This document shows positions 42,093-50,045 of a stretch of 64,000 nucleotides of DNA, piece by piece. Both the position numbers and the translations under genes were made by a program. The DNA is from Pseudorhodoferax soli (GTDB lineage Bacteria; Pseudomonadota; Gammaproteobacteria; Burkholderiales; Burkholderiaceae_C): contig NZ_QPJK01000016.1 of the NCBI RefSeq assembly GCF_003337555.1, forward strand, positions 62,001 to 126,000, given 5' to 3'. The notes beneath the pieces were generated by a model that searched no databases, was not told the origin of the DNA, and was given only the letters and a program-made list of their open reading frames with translations. Within the stretch, counting starts at the first letter, position 1; every line of letters starts with the position of its first letter.

Positions 42093-42928
42093 TGGAAGCG
42101 GACACCCCGTTCGTCGATTTCCGCGATGTCTGGCTGGCCTACAACGAGCAGCTGCTGCGCGAGAACCACTTCGCCGTCGAAGCCATCGACCTGAAGGTCA
42201 AGAAGGGCGAGTTCATCGCCATCGTCGGGCCTTCGGGCTGCGGCAAGTCGACCTTCATGAAGCTCACCACGGGCCTGAAGATGCCCTCCATGGGCAAGAT
42301 CTTCATCGACGGGCAGCCCGTCACGGGGCCGCTCAAGATCTCGGGGATGGCGTTCCAGGCGTCGTCGCTGCTGCCCTGGCGCACCACCGTCGACAACGTG
42401 CTACTGCCGCTGGAGATCGTCGAGCCCTACCGCTCCACCTTCAAGCAAAAGCGCAAGCAGTACGTCGAGCGCGCGCGCCGGCTGTTGCAAAAGGTTGGCC
42501 TGGCCGGCTACGAGGACAAGTTCCCCTGGCAGCTGTCGGGCGGCATGCAGCAGCGCGCCAGCATCTGCCGCGCACTGATCCACGAGCCCAAGATGCTGCT
42601 GCTCGACGAGCCCTTCGGCGCGCTCGACGCGTTCACGCGCGAGGAGCTCTGGTGCATCCTGCGCGACCTGTGGACCGAGCAGCAGTTCAACGTGATCCTG
42701 GTCACGCACGACCTGCGCGAATCGGTGTTCCTGGCCGACACGGTGTACGTGATGAGCAAGAGCCCCGGCCGCTTCGTGGTCAAGCGCGAGATCGAACTCC
42801 CACGCCCGCGCGAACTGGAGGTGACCTACACCAAGGAATTCACCGACATCGTGCTGGAACTGCGCAGCCACATCGGCGCCATCCGCAGCGGTGCAGCCAA
42901 GCCCGCCGATACCGCCCTGCCCGTCTGA
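42092..42928 (+). CDS. ABC transporter ATP-binding protein (NitT/TauT type)
   Basis: The 278-aa ATPase has Walker A VGPSGCGKST, signature LSGGMQQRASICRAL, Walker B MLLLDEPFGALDAF and the H-loop VTHDLRES. It starts with the ATG at 42092, overlapping the last base of the binding-protein stop (TGATG), which indicates coupling. It would power the permease encoded 13 nt downstream. Confidence 0.93.
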   Translation: MEADTPFVDFRDVWLAYNEQLLRENHFAVEAIDLKVKKGEFIAIVGPSGCGKSTFMKLTTGLKMPSMGKIFIDGQPVTGPLKISGMAFQASSLLPWRTTVDNVLLPLEIVEPYRSTFKQKRKQYVERARRLLQKVGLAGYEDKFPWQLSGGMQQRASICRALIHEPKMLLLDEPFGALDAFTREELWCILRDLWTEQQFNVILVTHDLRESVFLADTVYVMSKSPGRFVVKREIELPRPRELEVTYTKEFTDIVLELRSHIGAIRSGAAKPADTALPV

Positions 42929-42941
42929 CCCGATCGATTCC

Positions 42942-43709
42942 ATGCACAAGAAAACCGTCGAAGCCTGGTCGCCCTGGCTGCTGCTGTTCGTCGTCGTCGC
43001 GCTGTGGCAGATCCTCTGCGCGGCCTTCAACGTCTCCGAGTTCATCTTCCCCAGTCCGCTGCGGATCTGGGAGCAGTTCTGGGAGTTCAAGGCCATCATC
43101 GCCGGCCACGCCTGGCGCACCTTCTGGGTGACGATGGCGGGCTTCGGCCTTGCCATCGTGGTCGGCGTGCTGCTGGGCTTTTTGATCGGCTCCTCGCGCC
43201 TGGCCTATGCGGCGGTCTACCCGCTCATGACGGCCTTCAACGCGCTGCCCAAGGCGGCGTTCGTGCCCATCCTCGTGGTGTGGTTCGGCATCGGTGTCGG
43301 GCCGGCCATCCTCACGGCCTTCCTGATCAGCTTCTTCCCCATCATGGTCAACATCGCCACCGGGCTGGCGACGCTGGAGCCCGAACTGGAAGACGTGCTG
43401 CGCGTGCTGGGTGCCAAGCGCTGGGACGTGCTCGTCAAGGTCGGCCTGCCGCGCTCCATGCCGTACTTCTACGGCTCGCTCAAGGTGGCGATCACGCTGG
43501 CCTTCGTCGGCACCACGGTGTCCGAGATGACGGCCGCCAACGAGGGCATCGGCTACCTGCTGATCTCGGCCGGCTCGTCCATGCAGATGGGCCTGGCCTT
43601 CGCCGGCCTGCTGGTGGTGGGCGCCATGGCGATGCTCATGTACGAGCTGTTCAGCTTCGTCGAGAAGCACACGACGGGCTGGGCACACCGCGGCTCGCAG
43701 AACGCGTGA
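42942..43709 (+). CDS. ABC transporter permease (NitT/TauT type)
   Basis: The 255-aa permease has about six transmembrane segments and the EAA-type loop ATLEPELEDVLRVLGAKRWDVL. It lies between the ATPase (13-nt gap) and the deaminase gene (5-nt gap). ATG at 42942 chosen for length and the short hydrophilic start. Confidence 0.92.
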   Translation: MHKKTVEAWSPWLLLFVVVALWQILCAAFNVSEFIFPSPLRIWEQFWEFKAIIAGHAWRTFWVTMAGFGLAIVVGVLLGFLIGSSRLAYAAVYPLMTAFNALPKAAFVPILVVWFGIGVGPAILTAFLISFFPIMVNIATGLATLEPELEDVLRVLGAKRWDVLVKVGLPRSMPYFYGSLKVAITLAFVGTTVSEMTAANEGIGYLLISAGSSMQMGLAFAGLLVVGAMAMLMYELFSFVEKHTTGWAHRGSQNA

Positions 43710-43714
43710 GTCCG

Positions 43715-44191
43715 ATGACCGAGGAGCAGGCCGTCCGCCAGCTGCGCCGCGCCGACACCGTCGCGCGGCGCGCCATGGCCATGGGGCGGCACCCGTTCGG
43801 CGCGCTGCTGGTCGCGCCTGACGGCGAGACCGTGCTGGCCGAGCAGGGCAACATCGACACCGTGAACCACGCCGAGTCCACGCTCGCGCGCCACGCTGCG
43901 GACAACTACCCCGGCGCCTACCTCGCGCAGTGCACGCTGGTCACCACCTTCGAGCCCTGCGCGATGTGCGCGGGCACCGTCTACTGGGCCGGCATCGGCC
44001 GCGTGGTCTACGGTGCCGAAGAGTCTGCGCTGCTGGCACTGACGGGCGACCATCCGGAGAACCCCACGCTGTCCCTGCCCTGCCGCGAGGTGTTCGCGCG
44101 CGGGCAGCGCACGGTGGCGGTGGTCGGCCCGGTGCCCGCCGTCGCGGCCGAGATGGTGGCCACGCACGCAGGCTTCTGGCAGACGCGCTGA
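43715..44191 (+). CDS. Nucleoside/nucleobase deaminase (zinc-dependent CDA superfamily)
   Basis: The 158-aa product belongs to the cytidine/deoxycytidylate deaminase superfamily. The zinc site is complete: H52 with E54 in NHAEST and C82/C85 in PCAMCAGTVYWAG. The overall pattern is close to guanine deaminases of the GDA type and to TadA, but it lacks the tRNA-binding features I would expect for TadA and it is encoded with an ABC importer. It probably deaminates the imported heterocycle, for example a guanine, cytosine or pterin-like base. Substrate is inference. Confidence 0.82.
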   Translation: MTEEQAVRQLRRADTVARRAMAMGRHPFGALLVAPDGETVLAEQGNIDTVNHAESTLARHAADNYPGAYLAQCTLVTTFEPCAMCAGTVYWAGIGRVVYGAEESALLALTGDHPENPTLSLPCREVFARGQRTVAVVGPVPAVAAEMVATHAGFWQTR

Positions 44192-44298
44192 CGGCGCCCG
44201 CATTGGCCCAACCGGCACCAAGGCCGTTACACAAAAATGCGGGGCAAGCGGTCGGGCCGCCTGCACAATTGGCTGACTACGCGCTTACGGAGGAACCC

Positions 44299-44568
44299 AT
44301 GCCGCTGGACTACCTCGCCCGGCTCGAACGGGCCCGTTTCCCTTTGCTGGTGCGCAAGGCCAGCGATGTCGACAAGGTTCGCGTGCTCAAGGCTGCCGAA
44401 TACATCACCGCATCGGTCCCGCTGGGGCCCTTGAACACCGCCTTCGGTGAAGAGGGCGAGGCCGTGATCTTCGGTCTCACCGAGCGTGGCGAGTCGGCCT
44501 TGCGCAGTCCGCTCCCGCCGCCAGAAGCGCCGCTGCAGCGCGGCCGGCACGACAGCCTGGACGACTGA
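44299..44568 (+). CDS. Small protein of unknown function
   Basis: This 89-aa protein has GGAGG just before the ATG at 44299 (GGAGGAACCC). It has a mixed alpha/beta look (DYLARLERARFPLLVRKASDV, then FGEEGEAVIFGLTERG) with a Pro-rich charged tail. No family was recognised and no signal peptide or membrane segment is visible. It is followed after 126 nt by the glucan protein gene. Confidence 0.6.
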   Translation: MPLDYLARLERARFPLLVRKASDVDKVRVLKAAEYITASVPLGPLNTAFGEEGEAVIFGLTERGESALRSPLPPPEAPLQRGRHDSLDD

Positions 44569-44694
44569 GCCTTCCCCTGTTCTCCCGTGCTGACCGCACC
44601 GGTGTAGGCGCAAGCCGCGACCCGCCGTCGCCCAATCGCCCATCGCCGGCGGGCCCTCTCGGACAGGGCTTGCGGCTCCGGTACATTCGGTCCG

Positions 44695-46287
44695 ATGTTG
44701 CACCGCAGAACCCTTCTGACAGCCGGCGGCACCACCGCCGCGCTGGCCGCACTCGGGCTGTCGCCCCAGGCCATGGCCCAGGCCGGCCTCAAGCTCGGCC
44801 CGGCCACACCGTTCTCCTTCGACAGCTTGGTCACACGCGCCCGCGCACTCGCCGCCAAGCCGTACGCACCGCCGCCGCCGCTGCCCGCCGATGTGCTCGA
44901 GCGCATTGACTACGACGCGCATGGCAAGCTGAAGTACAAGACCGATTTCGCGTTGTTCAAGGACGGGCCGGGGCCCTTCCCCGTCACCTTCTTCCACATG
45001 GGCCGCTACTTCCAGACGCCCGTGCACATGCATGTGCTGGACAAGGCCGGCAGCGGCGCGCGCGGTCGCGAGATCCTCTACGACCCGGCCTACTTCGAGA
45101 TGCCGGCCGACAGCCCGGCCAAGGCACTGCCCCAGGGCGCGGGCTTCGCGGGCTTCCGCTTCCAGGAGAGCCGCAGCGGCGACCAGACCAAGCTGCCGTG
45201 GCAGGGCAACGACTGGGTGGCCTTCCTGGGTGCCTCGTACTTCCGCGCCATCGGCGGCCTGTACCAGTACGGCCTGTCGGCGCGCGGCGTGGCGCTGGAC
45301 GTGGCCGTGGCCGGCAAGAACGAGGAATTTCCCGCCTTCACGCAGGTCTGGTTCGAGCCGCCCGCCGACGGCAGCGACACAGTGGTGGTCCATGCGCTGC
45401 TGGAAGGCCCCAGCATCGCCGGCGCCTACCGCTTCCAGATGCGGCGCGACCAGGCGGTCACCATGGAGATCGACTGCAAGCTGTTCCTGCGCCAGGACGT
45501 GGCGCGGCTCGGCCTGGTGCCGCTGACCTCGATGTACTGGTACTCGGACAAGCTCAAGCCCAGCGGCATCGACTGGCGCCCCGAGGTGCACGACTCCGAC
45601 GGCCTGGCGCTGTGGACCGGTGGCGGCGAACGCATCTGGCGTCCGCTCAACAACCCGGCCGGCACCGGCGTCTCGGCCTTCGGCGACAAGTCGCCCAAGG
45701 GCTTCGGCCTGATGCAGCGCGACCGCAACTTCGACCATTACCTGGACGGCGTGAACTACGACAAGCGGCCCAGCCTGTGGGTCGAGCCGCTGTCCGACTT
45801 CGGCGAGGGCGCGGTCGAACTGGTCGAGATTCCGACGGACGACGAGATCCACGACAACATCGGCGCGTTCTGGGTGCCCAAGGCCAAGGCCGTGGCCGGC
45901 GCCAACTACGACCTGCGCTACCGCCTGCACTGGGTTGCAGACGAACCCTTCCCCTCGCCGCTGGCGCGCTGCGTGGCCACGCGCATCGGCCGGGGCGGCG
46001 TGCCGGGCCAGCCGCGGCCGCAGGGCGTGCGCAAGTTCATGGTCGAGTTCCTGGGTGGGCCGCTGGCCAACCTGCCCTTCGGCGTGAAGCCCGAGGCGGT
46101 GCTGAGCGCAGCCCGCGGCAGCTTCTCGTACGTCTTTACCGAGGCCGTGCCGAACAACGTGGCGGGCCACTGGCGCGCCCAGTTCGACTACACGCCCGAA
46201 GGCAACGGGCCGGTGGACCTGCGCCTCTTCCTCAAGAACGGCGACCAGACCCTCTCCGAGACCTGGCTCTACCAGCTGCTGTTGTAA
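44695..46287 (+). CDS. Periplasmic glucans biosynthesis protein (OpgG/OpgD family)
   Basis: The 530-aa product has a Tat signal (RRTLLTAGG at residues 4-12, cleavage near AMA-Q) and the OpgG/OpgD fold: a beta-sandwich domain of about 300 residues (FFHMGRYFQTPVHMHVLD, GDQTKLPWQGNDWVAFLGASYFR) and an Ig-like C-terminal domain. Such proteins shape osmoregulated periplasmic glucans made by OpgH. The Tat signal is like OpgD of E. coli, which is Tat-exported, while OpgG is Sec-exported. opgH is not in the window. The ureD gene starts 4 nt downstream. Confidence 0.9.
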   Translation: MLHRRTLLTAGGTTAALAALGLSPQAMAQAGLKLGPATPFSFDSLVTRARALAAKPYAPPPPLPADVLERIDYDAHGKLKYKTDFALFKDGPGPFPVTFFHMGRYFQTPVHMHVLDKAGSGARGREILYDPAYFEMPADSPAKALPQGAGFAGFRFQESRSGDQTKLPWQGNDWVAFLGASYFRAIGGLYQYGLSARGVALDVAVAGKNEEFPAFTQVWFEPPADGSDTVVVHALLEGPSIAGAYRFQMRRDQAVTMEIDCKLFLRQDVARLGLVPLTSMYWYSDKLKPSGIDWRPEVHDSDGLALWTGGGERIWRPLNNPAGTGVSAFGDKSPKGFGLMQRDRNFDHYLDGVNYDKRPSLWVEPLSDFGEGAVELVEIPTDDEIHDNIGAFWVPKAKAVAGANYDLRYRLHWVADEPFPSPLARCVATRIGRGGVPGQPRPQGVRKFMVEFLGGPLANLPFGVKPEAVLSAARGSFSYVFTEAVPNNVAGHWRAQFDYTPEGNGPVDLRLFLKNGDQTLSETWLYQLLL

Positions 46288-46291
46288 GGCG

Positions 46292-47122
46292 ATGGCCTGG
46301 CATGCCAGCCTGGCGCTGGACTACCGTCTCGAAGCGGGCCGCAGCGTCGCGCGGCACCGCCACCAAGGGCCGCTGCGCGTGCTGCAAAGCCTGTACCCCG
46401 AGCGCGAGAGCATCTGCCACAACGTGCTGGTGCACCCGCCGGGCGGGCTCGTGGGCGGCGACGTGCTGGACATCCGCGTCGACGTGGGCGAAGGCGCGCA
46501 CGGGCTCGTGACCACGCCCGGCGCCGCGCGCTTCTACCGCAGCGCGGGCGAGACCGCCGCACAGCACACGCAGCTGTCGCTGGCGCCTGGCGCGCGCTTC
46601 GAATGGCTGCCGGCCGAGACGCTCTGCTACGACCAGTGCCTGGCCGAGAACCGGCTCAGCCTGCAGCTGGCACCCGGCGCCGAGACGATCGCCTGGGACA
46701 TCACGGCCTTCGGCCTGCCGCATGCCGGCAAGCCCTTCACGCAGGGCGCGCTGCACCAGCAGCTGGAACTGCCCGGCATCTGGCTCGAGCGTGCGCGCAT
46801 CGCCGCCGACGACGCGCTGCTGATGGACAGCCCGCTCGGCATGGCCGGCCAGCGCTGCATCGCCACGCTGTTCTTCGCCTGCGGCGACAAGCTGGCCCGC
46901 GGCCGGCGCGAGCAGGTGCTGGACGCCGCGCGCGGCGTGATCGAGGGCCACGCGCTGCGCGCCACCGCTGGCGCCACCAGCCCGAACGCGCAGGTCGTCG
47001 TGGTGCGCGCGCTGGCGCCCGTGGTCGAGCCGGCCATGGGCCTCATGCAGCAGATCTGGGCCGCCTGGCGCGGCGCCTGCTGGCAGCTGCCGGCCACGCC
47101 GCCGCGCATCTGGGCCGTGTAG
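46292..47122 (+). CDS. ureD: Urease accessory protein UreD
   Basis: The 276-aa product is UreD, part of the UreDFG complex that assembles the nickel site of urease. Motifs include LVHPPGGLVGGDVLDI, TTPGAARFYRS and LPAETLCYDQCLAE. In most Burkholderiales ureD precedes ureA, but here it follows an opg gene with a 4-nt gap and is followed by a SnoaL-like gene. No ureABCEFG occurs in the window, so the rest of the cluster must lie elsewhere, or this copy is a leftover. Confidence 0.93.
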   Translation: MAWHASLALDYRLEAGRSVARHRHQGPLRVLQSLYPERESICHNVLVHPPGGLVGGDVLDIRVDVGEGAHGLVTTPGAARFYRSAGETAAQHTQLSLAPGARFEWLPAETLCYDQCLAENRLSLQLAPGAETIAWDITAFGLPHAGKPFTQGALHQQLELPGIWLERARIAADDALLMDSPLGMAGQRCIATLFFACGDKLARGRREQVLDAARGVIEGHALRATAGATSPNAQVVVVRALAPVVEPAMGLMQQIWAAWRGACWQLPATPPRIWAV

Positions 47123-47133
47123 CCACGCTGCGG

Positions 47134-47152
47134 ACATGACCTGCCAGGTCAT
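47134..47152. promoter_or_regulatory. Operator-like dyad CATGACCTG-C-CAGGTCATG
   Basis: A perfect 9-1-9 inverted repeat lies 11 nt after ureD and 78 nt before the SnoaL-like gene. There is no T-run, so it is not a normal terminator. It resembles the operator of a dimeric repressor, but no regulator gene is next to it. Confidence 0.4.
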
Positions 47153-47230
47153 GGCCCGCGCGCAGGCCGCGCCCTACTCTTGCGCCATGGCGTTCCACAG
47201 GGGAACGCTGCAACGCAGGAGAGCTTGTCC

Positions 47231-47605
47231 ATGAACACCGTCAACGACTACCAGGCCATCGCCCAGCAGTACATCGCCGCCTGGAACGCCAGCGGCGCCG
47301 AACGCACCCATGCCATCGCGCAGGCCTTCGCGCCCGATGCGCGCTACACCGACCCGCTCATGCAGGCCCGCGGCCACGCGGCGCTGGACCAGATGATCGG
47401 CGCGGCGCAGCAGCAGTTCGGCGGCCTGCGCTTCCACCTCGACGGCCAGGCCGATGGCCATGGCGAACGCCTGCGCTTTCGCTGGACGCTGGGCCCCGAC
47501 GCCGACACGGCCGTGGCCAAGGGCACGGACTTCGCGCTGCTCGCGGGCGACGGCCGGCTGGCCGAGGTCAGCGGCTTCCTAGACCTGGTGCCGCAAGCGG
47601 GCTGA
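47231..47605 (+). CDS. SnoaL-like/NTF2-fold protein
   Basis: The 124-aa product has the SnoaL/NTF2-like pattern: a start AIAQQYIAAWNASG, a helix, YTDPLMQARGHAALDQMIG, and beta strands (RLRFRWTLGPDADT, LAEVSGFLDLV). Such proteins may be isomerases, cyclases or small-molecule binders. The ATG at 47231 is preceded by AGGAGAGC. The dyad at 47134 lies upstream and could control it. Substrate unknown. Confidence 0.75.
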   Translation: MNTVNDYQAIAQQYIAAWNASGAERTHAIAQAFAPDARYTDPLMQARGHAALDQMIGAAQQQFGGLRFHLDGQADGHGERLRFRWTLGPDADTAVAKGTDFALLAGDGRLAEVSGFLDLVPQAG

Positions 47606-47683
47606 CGGCCGGCTGAAAACCCGAAGGGCATGCGCGGGCGGGCCATCCCACAATGGTCCGCACCCACAACAAAAGGAGACCGC

Positions 47684-48703
47684 ATGCCCTTCACCCGCAC
47701 CCTCACCGCCCTGGCCCTCGCCGCCCTCGCAGGCAGCGTCCAGGCCCAGGGCACGGTCAACGCCCTGTGCAGCACCGACGCCCCCTGGTGCGAGGCCGCC
47801 GCGGCCGAGTTCACGCGCCAGACGGGCATCAAGGTCAACCAGGCGCACAAGGGCACGGGCGAGATCGGCGCCCAGCTGCGTGCCGAGGCGCAGAACCCCA
47901 AGACCGACATCTGGTGGGGCGGCACGGGCGACCCGTTCCTGCAGGCCGCCGAGGCCGGGCTGCTCGATGCGTACCGCCCTGCCTACATCAACGACCTGCA
48001 CGAATGGGCCGTGCGCCAGTACGCCATGAGCGGCAACCAGGTCGGCGGCTTCTACACCAGCACCATCGGCTTCGGCTTCAACACCGACCTGCTCAAGAAG
48101 AAGGGCCTGCCCGAGCCCAAGTGCTGGGCCGACCTGGTCAAGCCCGAATACAAGGGCGACATCGAGATCTCGCACCCGGCCTCCAGCGGCACGGCCTACA
48201 CCGTGATCGCCGGCCTGGTGCAGCAGATGGGCGAGGAGCAGGCCTTCGAGTACCTCAAGAAGCTGCACCGCAACGTGACCCAGTACACGCGCAGCGGCCA
48301 GGCCCAGGCGCCCAACGTGGCCAAGGGCGAGGTCGCCATCGGCGTGACCTTCGCCTTCAACTTCGAGAAGTGGAAGCACGACAAGTACCCCGTGAAGACG
48401 GCCGCGCCCTGCGAGGGCACGAGCTACGAGATCGGCGGCATCGCGCTCGTGAAGGGGGCGCGCAACAAGGCCAACGCGCAGAAGTACTACGACTGGCTCA
48501 TGGGCCCGGCCGGGCAGGCCGTGGGCGCCAGGGTCGGCAGCTACCAGACGCCGGCCAACCGCACCTTCAAGCCCGACCCGCGCATCCCGGCCATCGACAG
48601 CGTCAAGCTGGTCAAGTACGACTTCGAGAAGTACGGCAAGTCGGCCGAGCGCAAGCGCTTGATCGACCGCTGGACCAAGGAGGTGGAGGCGCTGCCGCGC
48701 TGA
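47684..48703 (+). CDS. ABC transporter solute-binding protein (Fe3+/phosphonate/thiamine-like type 2)
   Basis: The 339-aa product has a signal peptide (residues 1-19, VQA-Q) and a type 2 periplasmic-binding-protein fold (ALCSTDAPWCEAAAAEFTRQTGI, then TDIWWGGTGDPFLQAAEAG, VGSYQTPAN). It is most like binding proteins for ferric iron, 2-aminoethylphosphonate or thiamine. Cysteines in CSTDAPWC may pair. AAAGGAG precedes the ATG at 47684. No permease or ATPase gene is adjacent: the next gene is convergent at 33 nt. Confidence 0.85.
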   Translation: MPFTRTLTALALAALAGSVQAQGTVNALCSTDAPWCEAAAAEFTRQTGIKVNQAHKGTGEIGAQLRAEAQNPKTDIWWGGTGDPFLQAAEAGLLDAYRPAYINDLHEWAVRQYAMSGNQVGGFYTSTIGFGFNTDLLKKKGLPEPKCWADLVKPEYKGDIEISHPASSGTAYTVIAGLVQQMGEEQAFEYLKKLHRNVTQYTRSGQAQAPNVAKGEVAIGVTFAFNFEKWKHDKYPVKTAAPCEGTSYEIGGIALVKGARNKANAQKYYDWLMGPAGQAVGARVGSYQTPANRTFKPDPRIPAIDSVKLVKYDFEKYGKSAERKRLIDRWTKEVEALPR

Positions 48704-48736
48704 CCTGCGCTGCCCGCGGCACGCCCTGCGAACCGG

Positions 48737-49810
48737 TCAGCCCGCCCCCACCAGCAACTGCACGAACATCTGGATCTTGGCGTTGGTCTCCACGCCGATG
48801 TGCGTGAACTCCAGGCCGGCCAGCAGCCGGCCTTCCTCGCGCTTGACCTTGGTCACGCGGGCACGCACATCGCTGACCTGGTAGTCCACCAGCGTCAGGT
48901 CGAAGGCCAGGGCCACCTCGTCCTGCGGGGCCAGCGGGCGCTCCAGTTCGAGCAGCAGGCCGTGGTAGCCCACGTCGCGGATGAGCGCACGCTGCACCTC
49001 GCCCACGGGCTGCTCGTTGTCGAGCCGGCGCATGCTGCAGGGCACGCGCACCTCCACCCGGTGGCTGCGGCGGAACTCCTGGCGCGGCACCTTCAGGCGC
49101 CGCGACGCGATGGCGATGAGCTCGCGCACCTTGACCGGCAGGCTCTTGCCGGCGACGAACACCTCTTTGGGCTCGGTGGCCGAGGCCACGCCATTGCAGC
49201 GCGCGTAGGTGTTCTCGCTGATCAGCACCTGCCCGCGCAGGCTGAAGGATTCGATGCGCGAGGCCAGGCTGACCTGGTTGCCGATCACGGCGTATTCCGA
49301 ATAGGCCTGGCTGCCGAAGCGCCCGGCCATCACCATGCCGGTGTTCACGCCGATGCCCAGGTGCAACTCGGGCATCTGGCGGCGCAGGTAGTGGTTGTTG
49401 AGCTCGCGCATGGCCAGCTGCATCTCCACGGCGCAGCACAGCGCGCGCAGCACGTCGTCCTCGCGCGCGGTGGGCGCGCCGAACAGCACGGTCAGCGAAT
49501 CGCCGTTGAACTTGTCGATCACGCCCTCGTAGCGGAACACCACCTCCGAGAGCCTGGACAGGCACAGGTTCAGCATGGTCACGATGGTGCCGGCCGGCTG
49601 CGTGGCCGTCAGCGCCGTGAAACCGCGCAGGTCGGCCACCAGGATGGTCACCTCGCGCTGGTCCACCGCCAGTTCAGCCGGCACATCGCGGCGCGCCGCG
49701 AGGATGGTGGCGAGCTCCGCCTGCACCGCAGGCGCCACGGGCGCCTGGGTTTCACGCGCCAGCACGGCCAGCACGGCGGCCAGCGCGGGGTGTTGTTCTG
49801 CTGTGGTCAT
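48737..49810 (-). CDS. Class III nucleotidyl cyclase with PilZ domain
   Basis: The 357-aa product has a cyclase domain at about residues 45-205 and a PilZ domain at about 240-350. Metal-binding D60 (VADLRGFT) and D104 (DKFNGDSL, with K100) are present. The transition-state Asn of adenylyl cyclases is replaced by S181, in GNQVSLASRIE, while the Arg (R185) is kept. The PilZ part has RxxxR (R247-R251) and a DxGxxG version of the usual D/NxSxxG motif. It could link cyclic-di-GMP binding to cAMP synthesis, if active. Start ATG at 49810; a TTG upstream is less likely. It is divergent from the sensor kinase with 235 nt between. Confidence 0.85.
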   Translation of the reverse strand: MTTAEQHPALAAVLAVLARETQAPVAPAVQAELATILAARRDVPAELAVDQREVTILVADLRGFTALTATQPAGTIVTMLNLCLSRLSEVVFRYEGVIDKFNGDSLTVLFGAPTAREDDVLRALCCAVEMQLAMRELNNHYLRRQMPELHLGIGVNTGMVMAGRFGSQAYSEYAVIGNQVSLASRIESFSLRGQVLISENTYARCNGVASATEPKEVFVAGKSLPVKVRELIAIASRRLKVPRQEFRRSHRVEVRVPCSMRRLDNEQPVGEVQRALIRDVGYHGLLLELERPLAPQDEVALAFDLTLVDYQVSDVRARVTKVKREEGRLLAGLEFTHIGVETNAKIQMFVQLLVGAG

Positions 49811-50045
49811 GCGGGACGATCCTTGCAAACGGCCATGGGGCGGCGGCAGTATAGAGGGCGCGTCGCAGCGGTTTTCACGTGGCCCGGCGCCCTGCCCCGC
49901 TGCTTTCCGACACCGGCATAGGACTGGTCCTACAGGAAGGCGGCATGTCGGTTTCTAGAATCCCGGTCCTCATGCCCATGTTCCCCGCATCCGCCCCGCC
50001 CTGCCACGCCACGCGCGCCCCCTGCGGCCGCACCCGGCAACGGCC

